Source of the DNA: JASTVH01 sp042862465
GTDB taxonomy: Bacteria > Pseudomonadota > Gammaproteobacteria > Pseudomonadales > Oleiphilaceae
Assembly (NCBI GenBank): GCA_042862465.1
Contig: JASTVH010000002.1
Location: 310,001 to 374,000 of the forward strand
Direction: 5' to 3'
Length of the DNA stretch: 64,000 nucleotides
Below, in pieces: positions 17,254 to 26,601 of this stretch. The notes under the pieces are model-generated. The model saw only the letters and a program-made list of their open reading frames with translations, was not told the origin of the DNA and ran no database searches. How positions within the stretch are numbered: the stretch's first letter is position 1; each line of letters begins with the position of its first letter. A program made the translations under genes and the position numbers.

Positions 17254-20200
17254 ATGAAAGCCTGCAAACCGCTCTACCTGGTCGGCGGGCTGTTGCTGAC
17301 GAGCACACAGACCTTCGCCGCTGATACCTACACCCGCATCACCACACCCCAGGACGGCAGCGGTTTTGCCCCCGGGTCGACCATCAGCGTCAAGGTCGAC
17401 GCCCAGGATCCGGACGGCCTCAACGTGGCCCGACTGTGGATCGACAACACCTACTACAGCATCGATCGCACAGCTCCCTTCGACTTTACGGTGAAGAACC
17501 TGACCGAGGGCGAGCACGAACTCATGGTGCGAACCAAGGATCGTGACGGCAACGCCCTGGACAGCGCCCCCATCACCCTTTCCGTCGGCGCCATCGCCCC
17601 GTCTTACACCCGCATCACCGCCCCCGCCGATGGCACCACGCTCACCCCGGGGGAGCCGTTTCAGGTCACGGCCGAGGCGTTCGATCCGGAAGGGATCGGC
17701 GCGACACGCCTGTGGATTGATGGCAGCTACCACAGCCTGGACACCGACGCCCCCTACACCTTCACCGTGGACGGCCTGGCCGCCGGTGAGCACAGGCTGA
17801 TGGTGCGCAGCCGTGACACCAACGGCGACGCGATCGACAGCCCTGACGTCACGGTTTCGGTACAGCCCGGCAGTACTGGCACCGTGCGCACCCTGGAAAA
17901 GCGCATCAGCAGCGGCATGGACGATGTTGAAGAGCGCGCCGGTGGCAACATGTACACCGACAGCTCGGACATCGAGCTGGTGTACGACAATAACGGGGAC
18001 CAGACCGTCGGCCTGCGCTTCACCGGGATCGAAGTGCCCCAGGGCGCCACCATTACCCGCGCCTGGGTCCAGTTCACCGCGGACGAAACCAACAGTGAGG
18101 CCACCTCGCTGACCCTTCGCGGCGAAGACACCGACAGCGCCTCGCCCTTCAGCGATGCCGACAACAATGTCAGTGTTCGCCGCCAGACCGCGGCCGCCAC
18201 CTACTGGCAGCCCGCGGCCTGGAACGACAGCGGCGCTGCCACCCGCGACCAGCGCACGCCCGACATCGCCCCGGTCATCCAGGAGATCGTCAGCCGGGAC
18301 GGCTGGCGGGCCGGCAACCCGCTGGCCCTGATCATCAACGGCAGCGGCGAGCGGACCGCCGAATCCTATGAAGGCTCGGCCTCGGACGCGGCCCTCTTAC
18401 ACATCGAGTACAGCGAAGGCGCTGGCGATTCCGGCGGCGACAGTGGCGGTGCCTCCGGCGGCGATCTGAACCATGTGGGCTCCACCTCCGACTACGACAA
18501 TGACGGCCGACTCGACCTCGACGTGCCCGGCAGCGCCCGCGATGGCGATCTGCTGATGCTCTTCGTCAGCCGCACCGACGATCTGCTGCCCATCCACCTC
18601 GATGGCTGGACCGCCGGCGCCTCCTGCTTCAAGAGCACCAACGGCCAGGACGACTGCTTCGAGATTCCCCAGTGCATCGAGCCAGATGGCGACTACTGCC
18701 TGCGCTTCGACGGTGGCCGTGGCCGTGATCTGGCCACGGTAGTGTTCTACCGTGAAGTCCGCAGCGGCGACCCCCGCCGCTACGCCCTCAACCTGCGCGG
18801 CGACAAGGCCGGCTGGGCGATCCTGACGGCCCTGCGTGGCGCCGATACCCGCAACCCGATTCGCGACGTGGCCACCGAATCCGATGACCACAACAGCGAC
18901 AGCCTGTTCCCTTCCGTCGACGGCCGCGCCGGCGATATGCTGCTGCTATCCATGGCCTTCGATGACACCACTGACCGCGATGACTTCCGTGCCCCGGACG
19001 ACACCGAAATGTTCCAGTGGATCGCCGGTGTCGACGAGGCCGGCTATGTCTACGGCCAAGTGCTTGATGAAGACGGCGCCACCGGCTCGAAGAAAACCCA
19101 CGGCCCCGGCGGCCCCAATGCCAAAGACGCGCTGATTGCCCTGACCGTGCGCCCCGGTACCGCCAGCGGCGACAACGGCGGCGACGCCCCCATCCCCGAC
19201 GGCTCCGCCCATCGCGCCGACCGCATGACGGTCCAGGAAGGCCTGCTGCAGAACGAATGGCTGGAATCCGCCAATGGCGAATACCGGCTGTATCTCCAGG
19301 GCGACGGCAACCTGGTCCTGCGCGACACCGCCACCATGAGCGCCCTCTGGGCCTCGGGCACCAACGGTGACGGCGGTGCGATGCTGACCCTCAACAGCGA
19401 CGGCAATCTGGTGCTCTATACCGAGAACGCCGACCCTGTCTGGGCCTCCAATACCGCAGGTGCCGGCGAGGCTGAGCTGGTGCTGGAAAACAGCGGCGCT
19501 CTGGTGGTCTACCAGAACGGCGCTCCGGTCTGGTCTGTCAACGGCAATGCCAATACCGACGGAAGCGGTGATTCGGGCAGCTCGGGCGACAACCAGGCCA
19601 TGATCGACACCCTCCAGACCATCAAGAGCCTGGACGGCACCCTCGTCCTCGACTGGGACAACACCATCGACATCGACTCCGACTACACCCTGGGTGAAAC
19701 CGCGCCGCTCTGGCTCAACGCCTTCGCCGAGGTGGGTGTGGATGCGTGGCTGGTGACCGGTAACGGCAACGACGACCGGATCGAGACGGCGGTCCTGGCG
19801 GCAGTGGACGCTGGCCACCGCGACTACTGGCGCAACCTGCTGCGCAACAAGGCCTACTATGGCGAAGCCACCGGCACCAAGGACGACAAATACACCCTTA
19901 TCGTGGGTACCCGCGACAAGGCCCGTTTCATGATCGCCGATGACGCCAACGCCAATATCCAGGACTTCCGTGATGTCACTGACGGCCAGGGCTACCTGTA
20001 CGAACCCGACAACGGTTACGCCATCTACGACGAGTTCCTGGGCCATCTGCAGAATTTCGCCCGGCAGCTGACCGACCTGGGCACCCCGACGGCGGGCAAT
20101 CGTGTGGATATCCGTATCGGCCAGGGGCTGGATGACGTGGAAGAACGCGCCGGCGGCAACATGTATGTGGACAGCTCGGACCTCGAACTCATCCACGACC

Positions 20201-23200
20201 GCGGCGAAGACCAGCTGGTGGGGCTGCGCTTCACCGGCGTCGGGGTACCCCAGGGCGCCACCATCACCCGCGCCTGGGTCCAGTTCACAACCGACGAGAC
20301 CAATAGCGAGGCCACCGAGCTGACCCTGCGCGGCGAAAACACCGACAATGCCGCCGGCTTCAGCACGGCAGACTATAACCTCTCAACCCGCCCGCGCACC
20401 GCCGCCAGCACTTACTGGCAGCCCGGGGCCTGGGACTCGGTCGGAGCAGCTACCGCCAGCGAGCGCACCCCCGACATCGCGTCGGTGATTCAGGAAATCG
20501 TCAATCGCTCCGGCTGGAACAGCGGCAATGCCCTGGCTCTGATCATCAGCGGCAGTGGTGAACGAACCGCTGAATCCTATGAAGGCGCCAGCAACCGGGC
20601 GGCGCTGCTGCATATTGAATACACCGAAGGTACCAGTGGTGGTGATGGCGGCCTGACCGATTCGGCGCACAAGACCCGCCGCGCGGGTGTTGGCGAGGGC
20701 CTGACCACCAACCAGTGGCTGCAGTCCCGCAATGGCGATTACCGCCTCTACCTGCAGGGCGATGGCAACCTGGTCCTGCGCGACACCGTCACCATGGATG
20801 CGGTCTGGGCCTCCGGCACCCAGGGCCAGGGCGGCACCGTTCTCGTCCTCCAGAGCGACGGTAACCTGGTGCTGTATACCGATGCAGGCCAGCCGGTCTG
20901 GGCCAGCGACACGGCCGGCTCCGGCGCGGACGCACTGATACTGAGCGACGATGGCACCCTGGTGCTGCAACAGGGCAGCACCACCCTCTGGGCCGTGAAC
21001 GACAGTGGCAGCGATTCGGGCAGTGACGACAGCGGGACGGACAGCGGTGCCGAAGGGGCCGTGCGGCTCCCGATCGAGGTACTGGGGCCGGCGGGTACCA
21101 CGCAGCAGGTCTCCTTCGAGATCAATGATCCGTCCAACATCACGCACCTCTACCTGCGTTGCAACGCCTGTGGCTACCACGATATCCGGCTGGACAAGGA
21201 CACCGGCAAGGTCAAGGCATCGGTGCGCGTCAACGGCGGCGAGGCCATCCCGCTCAAGCACTTCGTCGACCACGGTCGTGTCTACGGCAATCAGCAGATC
21301 AAGATCATCGGCGGTGAGGCGGATTACGGCGGCATTGGCGGCGGTTTCCGCACCGTTCGCATGACCGTGCCGGTGCAGGGCCTGAAAGCGGGCACCAATA
21401 CCCTCACCTTCGAGCATCGGGACGCCGAAGCCCCCAGCCTCGGCTTCCGCATCATCGCACTGAACCTGCTGGAGAACGGCAGCCTGAACCGCAAGGTGCT
21501 GAACGAGACCGACTTCGTCATGGACGACCCGGCCAACTGGACGGCCCCGCAAAGCGGCGCCGCGGCCATTGCCGAGGGAGAAGCCCTGTGGCACCAGCGT
21601 GACCGGCTATATGATCCCGGCGTGGACCTTCTGGATGGGCGCGGTAGCGGGCATGGGGAACTGGACGGCCAGATTCACGCCTCCTGCGCCAATTGCCATG
21701 CCTCGGACGGCGGTGACCTAAAGTATTTCAATTTCTCCAACTATTCCATTATCAAGCGTGCCCAGTTCCACGGCCTGAGTCAGGATGAGGGGGAAAAGAT
21801 CGCCTCCTATATCCGCTCCCTGGACATCCCCGTGGTGGAACAGGCCCGCCCCTGGAATCCGCCCTACCAGCCAGGACCCGGCCTGGACAACAAGCCGGTG
21901 CGTGAATGGGCCGCCGGTGCCGGTATCGACGCGGTGCTCGACCGCGACCGGGACATGGCCCCCTACCTGTTCCCCAGCGGCAACTCCCTGGATGCCGTGC
22001 GCGATGTGGTCGATCGCTACGCCACCCTGAATTTCCGGGAACTGCCCATCAATATCCCGATGCCGGAGTGGAATCAGTGGCTGCCGCTCATCCACCCGGA
22101 CGACGCCTTCGACATCTCCGATTCGGACATCCGCGAGGATTACCGGGGCCGCGACGTAGGCATGCCCTACTACCGGAAGATCTACCAGGACGCCGAAGCC
22201 AATCCCACCCCTTCCTCTGTCGGCGCACTGGCCTACAACATCAAGCGCTGGCTGCAGAACAGCCATCGCGACTGCCCCACCGGCGACGCCATGCGCTCCG
22301 TTGATGGCGACGTGCTCGAAGCCATCAGCCTGCCGGTGCCCTCGGTCAACTGGGGCAGCTGCAGCGATATCGAGGATTCGCGCGGCGCCCTGGAGATGGT
22401 CGAAATCGCCAAGCGCGGCCTGACCGCCTGGTCCGCGGTGAAGATGTGGGAAATCATGCATGAGAAGGGGCTGGAGGCGGAAGGCAGCAAGCTGACGGCG
22501 CCGATCTGCTCCGACGGCCGCTGCATCGATGCCAGCGAACCCCGGGGCTGGGTCGCCGACGGGCGTAATATCTTTGACCGCGCCCCGCACTTCATCGGCA
22601 CCGGCGGCGGGCGCAAGTTCTTCAACCAGAGCGAGATGCTGGGCATTTTCGAAAGCAATGCCTGGTACCACCTCAACATGATCCTGAACCCGGGCTACCG
22701 GCGCAGCGTACCGTCTCACTTTGCCTACACGTACAGCCACGTGGAACTGCTGCAGCGCTATTCGGGTATCGACCAGGGCTATCGCTTCTGGGCCACCATG
22801 ATCAAGCAGCGCCAGCAGCAGACCAACGGCCGCTATGGCGTGGAAGCGGGCCTGGACCTGCGCACCGCCCAACCCTACGTCTATTACGGCACCGCACGGC
22901 GCACCACCAACACGGACACGCAGTCGAGTGTCGGCCAGCCACTCTGGGGCCGCCTGGCGCAAGCCATGGTCGAGGATTTTGTGGAAGACGCCAACAACGC
23001 TACCGCCGAAGATTGGGCCAAGGCTAACCACAACCGCAAGGTGCAGCCGCGCGACAGCACCAATTTCTCCCCCTGCGGCAGTCGATGCTCCTTTGATCTG
23101 GGTCCCTACCAGGGACGCAACACCTACCGGGTGATTCCCAAGCTGCGCGAGATCGGCGTGTCCAACCGCGCCATCAATGACCTGATCGACTGGGGCGAGA

Positions 23201-23238
23201 AAACCTGGCCGCGAGGCCCCTGGGACGACCTCCGTTAA
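17254..23238 (+). CDS. Giant secreted mosaic protein: Ig-like, lectin, HAD-like and monohaem cytochrome regions
   Basis: The protein has 1994 residues. ATG 17254 begins a signal peptide (MKACKPLYLVGGLLLTSTQTFA, cut near 22). Order seen: two Ig-like repeats (23-110, 117-204); a beta-sandwich repeat A1 (211-388) starting RISSGMDDVEERAGGNMY; a Gly/Ser linker; an unassigned beta domain with four Cys (405-636); B-lectin 1 (651-766, QGDGNLVLRD); a HAD-like domain (779-946) with DWDNT at 800-804, T835 and D896-D897; repeat A2 (949-1125); B-lectin 2 (1138-1250); a beta domain (1270-1429); a haem site CANCH at 1478-1482; then about 500 residues of unknown fold with paired cysteines. It is probably extracellular or outer-membrane associated, binding glycans and carrying one c-type haem. 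I do not recognise this combination. It stands alone as one gene. Confidence 0.85.
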   Translation: MKACKPLYLVGGLLLTSTQTFAADTYTRITTPQDGSGFAPGSTISVKVDAQDPDGLNVARLWIDNTYYSIDRTAPFDFTVKNLTEGEHELMVRTKDRDGNALDSAPITLSVGAIAPSYTRITAPADGTTLTPGEPFQVTAEAFDPEGIGATRLWIDGSYHSLDTDAPYTFTVDGLAAGEHRLMVRSRDTNGDAIDSPDVTVSVQPGSTGTVRTLEKRISSGMDDVEERAGGNMYTDSSDIELVYDNNGDQTVGLRFTGIEVPQGATITRAWVQFTADETNSEATSLTLRGEDTDSASPFSDADNNVSVRRQTAAATYWQPAAWNDSGAATRDQRTPDIAPVIQEIVSRDGWRAGNPLALIINGSGERTAESYEGSASDAALLHIEYSEGAGDSGGDSGGASGGDLNHVGSTSDYDNDGRLDLDVPGSARDGDLLMLFVSRTDDLLPIHLDGWTAGASCFKSTNGQDDCFEIPQCIEPDGDYCLRFDGGRGRDLATVVFYREVRSGDPRRYALNLRGDKAGWAILTALRGADTRNPIRDVATESDDHNSDSLFPSVDGRAGDMLLLSMAFDDTTDRDDFRAPDDTEMFQWIAGVDEAGYVYGQVLDEDGATGSKKTHGPGGPNAKDALIALTVRPGTASGDNGGDAPIPDGSAHRADRMTVQEGLLQNEWLESANGEYRLYLQGDGNLVLRDTATMSALWASGTNGDGGAMLTLNSDGNLVLYTENADPVWASNTAGAGEAELVLENSGALVVYQNGAPVWSVNGNANTDGSGDSGSSGDNQAMIDTLQTIKSLDGTLVLDWDNTIDIDSDYTLGETAPLWLNAFAEVGVDAWLVTGNGNDDRIETAVLAAVDAGHRDYWRNLLRNKAYYGEATGTKDDKYTLIVGTRDKARFMIADDANANIQDFRDVTDGQGYLYEPDNGYAIYDEFLGHLQNFARQLTDLGTPTAGNRVDIRIGQGLDDVEERAGGNMYVDSSDLELIHDRGEDQLVGLRFTGVGVPQGATITRAWVQFTTDETNSEATELTLRGENTDNAAGFSTADYNLSTRPRTAASTYWQPGAWDSVGAATASERTPDIASVIQEIVNRSGWNSGNALALIISGSGERTAESYEGASNRAALLHIEYTEGTSGGDGGLTDSAHKTRRAGVGEGLTTNQWLQSRNGDYRLYLQGDGNLVLRDTVTMDAVWASGTQGQGGTVLVLQSDGNLVLYTDAGQPVWASDTAGSGADALILSDDGTLVLQQGSTTLWAVNDSGSDSGSDDSGTDSGAEGAVRLPIEVLGPAGTTQQVSFEINDPSNITHLYLRCNACGYHDIRLDKDTGKVKASVRVNGGEAIPLKHFVDHGRVYGNQQIKIIGGEADYGGIGGGFRTVRMTVPVQGLKAGTNTLTFEHRDAEAPSLGFRIIALNLLENGSLNRKVLNETDFVMDDPANWTAPQSGAAAIAEGEALWHQRDRLYDPGVDLLDGRGSGHGELDGQIHASCANCHASDGGDLKYFNFSNYSIIKRAQFHGLSQDEGEKIASYIRSLDIPVVEQARPWNPPYQPGPGLDNKPVREWAAGAGIDAVLDRDRDMAPYLFPSGNSLDAVRDVVDRYATLNFRELPINIPMPEWNQWLPLIHPDDAFDISDSDIREDYRGRDVGMPYYRKIYQDAEANPTPSSVGALAYNIKRWLQNSHRDCPTGDAMRSVDGDVLEAISLPVPSVNWGSCSDIEDSRGALEMVEIAKRGLTAWSAVKMWEIMHEKGLEAEGSKLTAPICSDGRCIDASEPRGWVADGRNIFDRAPHFIGTGGGRKFFNQSEMLGIFESNAWYHLNMILNPGYRRSVPSHFAYTYSHVELLQRYSGIDQGYRFWATMIKQRQQQTNGRYGVEAGLDLRTAQPYVYYGTARRTTNTDTQSSVGQPLWGRLAQAMVEDFVEDANNATAEDWAKANHNRKVQPRDSTNFSPCGSRCSFDLGPYQGRNTYRVIPKLREIGVSNRAINDLIDWGEKTWPRGPWDDLR

Positions 23239-23354
23239 CCGGCTTTAGGCAGTTTGACGGACTTGCCGGATCGCGCGTCAGCGTTGATCCGGCTTTTTCT
23301 ATTCATCACGTATTGGGGTGAACGCTCGCAGAAGCTCATGAACGCGGCATAAAG

Positions 23355-23457
23355 CCCCTCGCCCCTCCGGGGGAGAGGGGATGCAGACGCTAATACCGCG
23401 CTATCGCTAGCCGGGCGACCCTGCCCTGGTTCCAGAGCAACCACCAACACCCTTCTC
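23355..23457. repeat. Intergenic repeat island (families R3 and R2)
   Basis: Positions 23355-23380 form a GC-rich hairpin of the CCCCTC...GAGAGGGG type (R3). Positions 23398-23457 are a minus-strand copy of a 60-base repeat (R2) that matches 54371-54430 at 56 of 60 positions. The island occupies most of the gap between the giant secreted protein and the convergent binding-protein gene and may terminate both transcripts. No coding potential is credible here. Confidence 0.8.
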
Positions 23458-23519
23458 AAACGTCGGGGCATACGCCACTGAGTCTTGTTTCTGCCACACC
23501 CTTTGTGTGGCTGCTATCT

Positions 23520-24350
23520 TCAGGGCCGCGCAGGTTCCGGCTGGCAAATCAGCAAATCCGCGCAGGACAGGTTCGCCAGCCGCTCCGGATCGATAAACCG
23601 CAGCAGCCCATGCTCCCGCAGAATGTCGCGGTAGACACCGTTGTCGAGGATCAGGTGCAGTCCGCGATTGAAGTCTTCCACCAGCTGCGCCGCGTGAGGG
23701 CGTCCGCGAATCACGCCGAAATGCAGCGGCTGGCTCAGCAAGGTGTGCTCCGATAACCGCAGGCGCTTGCGCGCCTCTGGCTCGGCCCGCAGAAAGGCCT
23801 CGGCGATCAGACCATCCTCGACGCCGGCATCCACCCGGCCCCGGGCCACCATGTTGAGGACATTGGCGGTGGTGCTAACCGGCACATGCTCGAATTCCCG
23901 GGCATCGTCGAACACCGCACCGAAGCGGGCCCCTTCCCTGTGAGCCACGCGAAGGCCGGCCAGCTGTTTCGGACTGCGCGGCTGCAGGGTAGTGTCGGCG
24001 GGAAGTATCGCCATGATGGGGCTGACAAAGTAGGGCTCGGAGAAGAGGGCCAGTTTTTCCCGCTCGGGGGCGTACCAGATACCAATCAGGCCATCCGCCA
24101 CACTGTTCTGGGCGTCCCACAGGACCCGGCGCCAGGGCTCCAGCTTGACCTTGATGTCCGGGTAGCCGGCGGCCTGCAACGCCGCCAGCACGATCTCGTT
24201 GGCAAACCCCTGGTTGTCGCGCTCGGGATCCAGGTAGGGCGGCCAGGGCGGCCCCACCAGCACCAGCTCACGGGCTGGTGCTGCCAGTGTCCAGAGGAGC
24301 GCAGCCAGGGTGAGCAGCGCTCGCAGCGGTTGTGTGGGCATGGGCAACAT
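23520..24350 (-). CDS. Periplasmic solute-binding protein, SBP_bac_3 family
   Basis: The 276-residue protein has an N-terminal signal peptide (to about residue 26, ending LAAPARE). The mature part shows the amino-acid-type binding fold: GPPWPPYLDPERDNQGFANEIV at the start, WRRVLWDAQNSVADGLIGIWYAPERE, PYFVSPIMAI and GRVDAGVEDGLIAEAF. No ABC permease or ATPase gene is adjacent. It is followed by a chemoreceptor gene upstream on the same strand (54 bases apart), so it could present ligand to that receptor. The ligand is unknown. Confidence 0.82.
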   Translation of the reverse strand: MLPMPTQPLRALLTLAALLWTLAAPARELVLVGPPWPPYLDPERDNQGFANEIVLAALQAAGYPDIKVKLEPWRRVLWDAQNSVADGLIGIWYAPEREKLALFSEPYFVSPIMAILPADTTLQPRSPKQLAGLRVAHREGARFGAVFDDAREFEHVPVSTTANVLNMVARGRVDAGVEDGLIAEAFLRAEPEARKRLRLSEHTLLSQPLHFGVIRGRPHAAQLVEDFNRGLHLILDNGVYRDILREHGLLRFIDPERLANLSCADLLICQPEPARP

Positions 24351-24403
24351 GACGTGATGATTCTCTCGTACCCCAGCACCGGACAGACAGGCCCCGACGA
24401 CCT

Positions 24404-26401
24404 TTAACCGGTACTGCGGAACTGGCTGACGATCTCCGCCAGCTCCTGACTCATTTCCGCCAGCGAATGGCTGGCGCCGCTGACCCGCTGGATATCCTCG
24501 GCCAGCTTTTCGATGGCCTCACTGGTGTCCGTCACGTTGCGGGTGGTGTCTTCCGCTGTGGCCCGTTGCTGTTCCGTGGAGCTGGCCACCTGCGTGGTCA
24601 TATCGGAAATACGCACTACCGCAGCGCGAATATGTTCCAGTGCGTCACCGGCGGAGGCGGCTTCGGTGCGGGTGTCGTCCGCCACGCGCTGGGACGTTTC
24701 CATTCCTTTGACCGCCTCGGCCGCGCCCTGTTGCAGGTTGCTGACGATATTTTCGATCTCACCGGTGGAATCCTGCACCCGCTGGGCCAGGCCCCGGACC
24801 TCGTCCGCCACCACCGCAAAGCCTCGTCCGGCATCCCCGGCACGGGCGGCTTCGATCGCCGCATTCAGCGCCAGCAGGTTGGTCTGCTCGGCAACATTGC
24901 GGATCACGTCCAACACCCGCCCGATATCCTCGGACTGGTCACGCAGGCTTCCCACCTGCTGCGCACCGTTGTTGATCTGCTCCACCAGATCGGCCACCGC
25001 GTCGATGGTCTTCTGCACGATGGCCCGGCCATTCTCCGCCGTGTCCGAAGCCTGGCTGGTCTCCGAGGCGGTATCGTTGGTGTTCTTGGCAATGTCCTGG
25101 GAGGTGGAAACCATCTCCTGCATGGCCACGGACACCTGCTCAATCCGCTCGCGCTGACGATTGGAGTTGTCTTCCGTGCGGCTGGTGACTTCCGCCAGTT
25201 GCTGGGACTCCGTCTCCAGACGCCCGGCCGATGTCATCACCCGGGAGATGATCGACTCCAGGGTCTCCAGGAACTGATTGACTGCGTCGATAAAGTCGCC
25301 GATTTCATCAGGCCGGCCCCGGGAGAGGCGGGTGGACAGCTCGCCGTGGCGCTGGGAAATGGCCTCCAGGTACCCCAGCATCTGTGAGCGGGCGGTACGC
25401 ACGGAGCGGCTGACCATCCGCGTAATCAACAGGGCGATCAGCAGCCCCACCAGCACCGACACGCCAAAGGCGGTCAGGGTGATATTCATGGCCGTGGTGG
25501 TCTGCTCGTCCGCCTTATCGGCAATGGTTTCCAGATAGCCAAAGACACTGTCTTCCAGCTCACGCGCCAGGGCGGCGATCTGCGGGCCGATAGTGTCCAG
25601 CTGCTCGCGCTTGACCTGGTTGACCCGGGACTGCTGTTCGATCAGTGCATCCACCGCGGTGCGGTATTGCTTCACCATGTCCAGCGCACTGCCAAGCTCC
25701 CGTTTGAGGGAGGGACTTGCTTCTGTCAGATCCAGCCGGTCGATATGGGAGGTGACATCGTCCAGGGCTTCCACCACCTGCTGCCTGGCTTCGGCGGAAC
25801 CCTCGGCCAGGTACTGCTGAGTCAGCATGCGCACGGTCAATGTTTCAGTCTTGATCTCGTCAATATCGGTGGAGAGGTTGCTGTAGGCATCGATCAGGTA
25901 GGCCTGGTTGCGGGCCGCCTCCAGCAATTGCGAGGCCTTGGGACCCTGCACCTGAAGCTGTTCGCGAATGACCTTCCCGGCCTTTTGCCTGGCCGGTACC
26001 AGTTCCTGCTCGAAGACGCGGGTGTATTCGCCAGCAGCCTTTTCGATCTTGGCAATCAGCGGCTTCGTGTCGGCTTCTTCGAAGGTGTTTTGCGCCTTCT
26101 TGATCCAACCCAGAAAATCGCTTTTCAGCTCGCGGTACTCATCGAGCACCGCCGGCTCGCCAGTATCGGTGTATTCCTCCGCCCGCAACCGCATGCGGTA
26201 GAGGCTGACCAGCATATCGGTGGCAATGGCGGTGTCCGGCGCCAGGTCCCGGGTGACCAGGTTCATGCGGTCGTTCAGCGATGAAAACTCGCGCACGGTC
26301 ATCACGATGACCAATGCGAACAACAGCAGGATCAAAAGGGGAGCCGCCAATACCTTACCGGCGACACCGATCCGGCGCTCCAAACCACCGAGAAATGCCA
26401 C
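24404..26401 (-). CDS. Methyl-accepting chemotaxis protein, large periplasmic helical sensor
   Basis: The 665-residue receptor has TM1 at about 15-37, a long periplasmic helical ligand domain (about 40-300, HBM-like in length), TM2 at about 305-330, HAMP (about 330-385), and a cytoplasmic coil with the hairpin tip EQTNLLALNAAIEAARAGDAGRGFAVVADEVRGLAQR. It should signal to a CheA/CheW array controlling the flagellar motor. A near-consensus sigma-28 promoter lies 74-100 bases upstream, placing it in the flagellar regulon, unlike the receptors in the two chemosensory blocks. It sits just upstream of the orphan binding protein. Confidence 0.9.
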   Translation of the reverse strand: MAFLGGLERRIGVAGKVLAAPLLILLLFALVIVMTVREFSSLNDRMNLVTRDLAPDTAIATDMLVSLYRMRLRAEEYTDTGEPAVLDEYRELKSDFLGWIKKAQNTFEEADTKPLIAKIEKAAGEYTRVFEQELVPARQKAGKVIREQLQVQGPKASQLLEAARNQAYLIDAYSNLSTDIDEIKTETLTVRMLTQQYLAEGSAEARQQVVEALDDVTSHIDRLDLTEASPSLKRELGSALDMVKQYRTAVDALIEQQSRVNQVKREQLDTIGPQIAALARELEDSVFGYLETIADKADEQTTTAMNITLTAFGVSVLVGLLIALLITRMVSRSVRTARSQMLGYLEAISQRHGELSTRLSRGRPDEIGDFIDAVNQFLETLESIISRVMTSAGRLETESQQLAEVTSRTEDNSNRQRERIEQVSVAMQEMVSTSQDIAKNTNDTASETSQASDTAENGRAIVQKTIDAVADLVEQINNGAQQVGSLRDQSEDIGRVLDVIRNVAEQTNLLALNAAIEAARAGDAGRGFAVVADEVRGLAQRVQDSTGEIENIVSNLQQGAAEAVKGMETSQRVADDTRTEAASAGDALEHIRAAVVRISDMTTQVASSTEQQRATAEDTTRNVTDTSEAIEKLAEDIQRVSGASHSLAEMSQELAEIVSQFRSTG

Positions 26402-26474
26402 GACAACCTCCTATGGTGAAACCATGACCGCAGGGACATGAATGTGCCTACTAATGTTTAGGTGGACCCGGCAG

Positions 26475-26501
26475 TTATCGCCAGCCTTTTGGCAAACTTT
26501 A
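26475..26501 (-). promoter_or_regulatory. Sigma-28 (FliA) type promoter
   Basis: Read on the minus strand the sequence is TAAAGTTT, 11 bases, GGCGATAA. The FliA consensus is TAAAGTTT-N11-GCCGATAA, so the match is 15 of 16 with exact spacing. It drives the chemoreceptor whose start is at 26401, leaving a leader of about 65 bases. Confidence 0.85.
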
Positions 26502-26570
26502 GAGACTTCAGGACAACCTCATTGCTGCAAAGGCGCATGGGGCCAGAGCGGAATGCCTGAGGCCTGGGTG

Positions 26571-26595
26571 CCGGAAGGGTGTTGGCAATTGCTCT
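26571..26595 (+). repeat. Short copy of repeat family R2
   Basis: The segment contains the GGAAGGGTGTTGGC core followed by AATTGCTCT, the same block that opens the R2 copy at 54371 and closes the copy at 23398-23457. It sits six bases beyond the panE stop. Confidence 0.65.
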
Positions 26596-26601
26596 GATAG
26601 C

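Noticed and set aside
18946..23031. Long minus-strand frames within the giant secreted protein gene
   Set aside because: They are shadows of a plus-strand gene with clear domains, signal peptide and codon use; the antisense peptides lack motifs.
23235..23471. A 78-codon minus-strand frame after the giant gene
   Set aside because: It runs through R3 and R2 repeats, which recur in other gaps in non-coding context.
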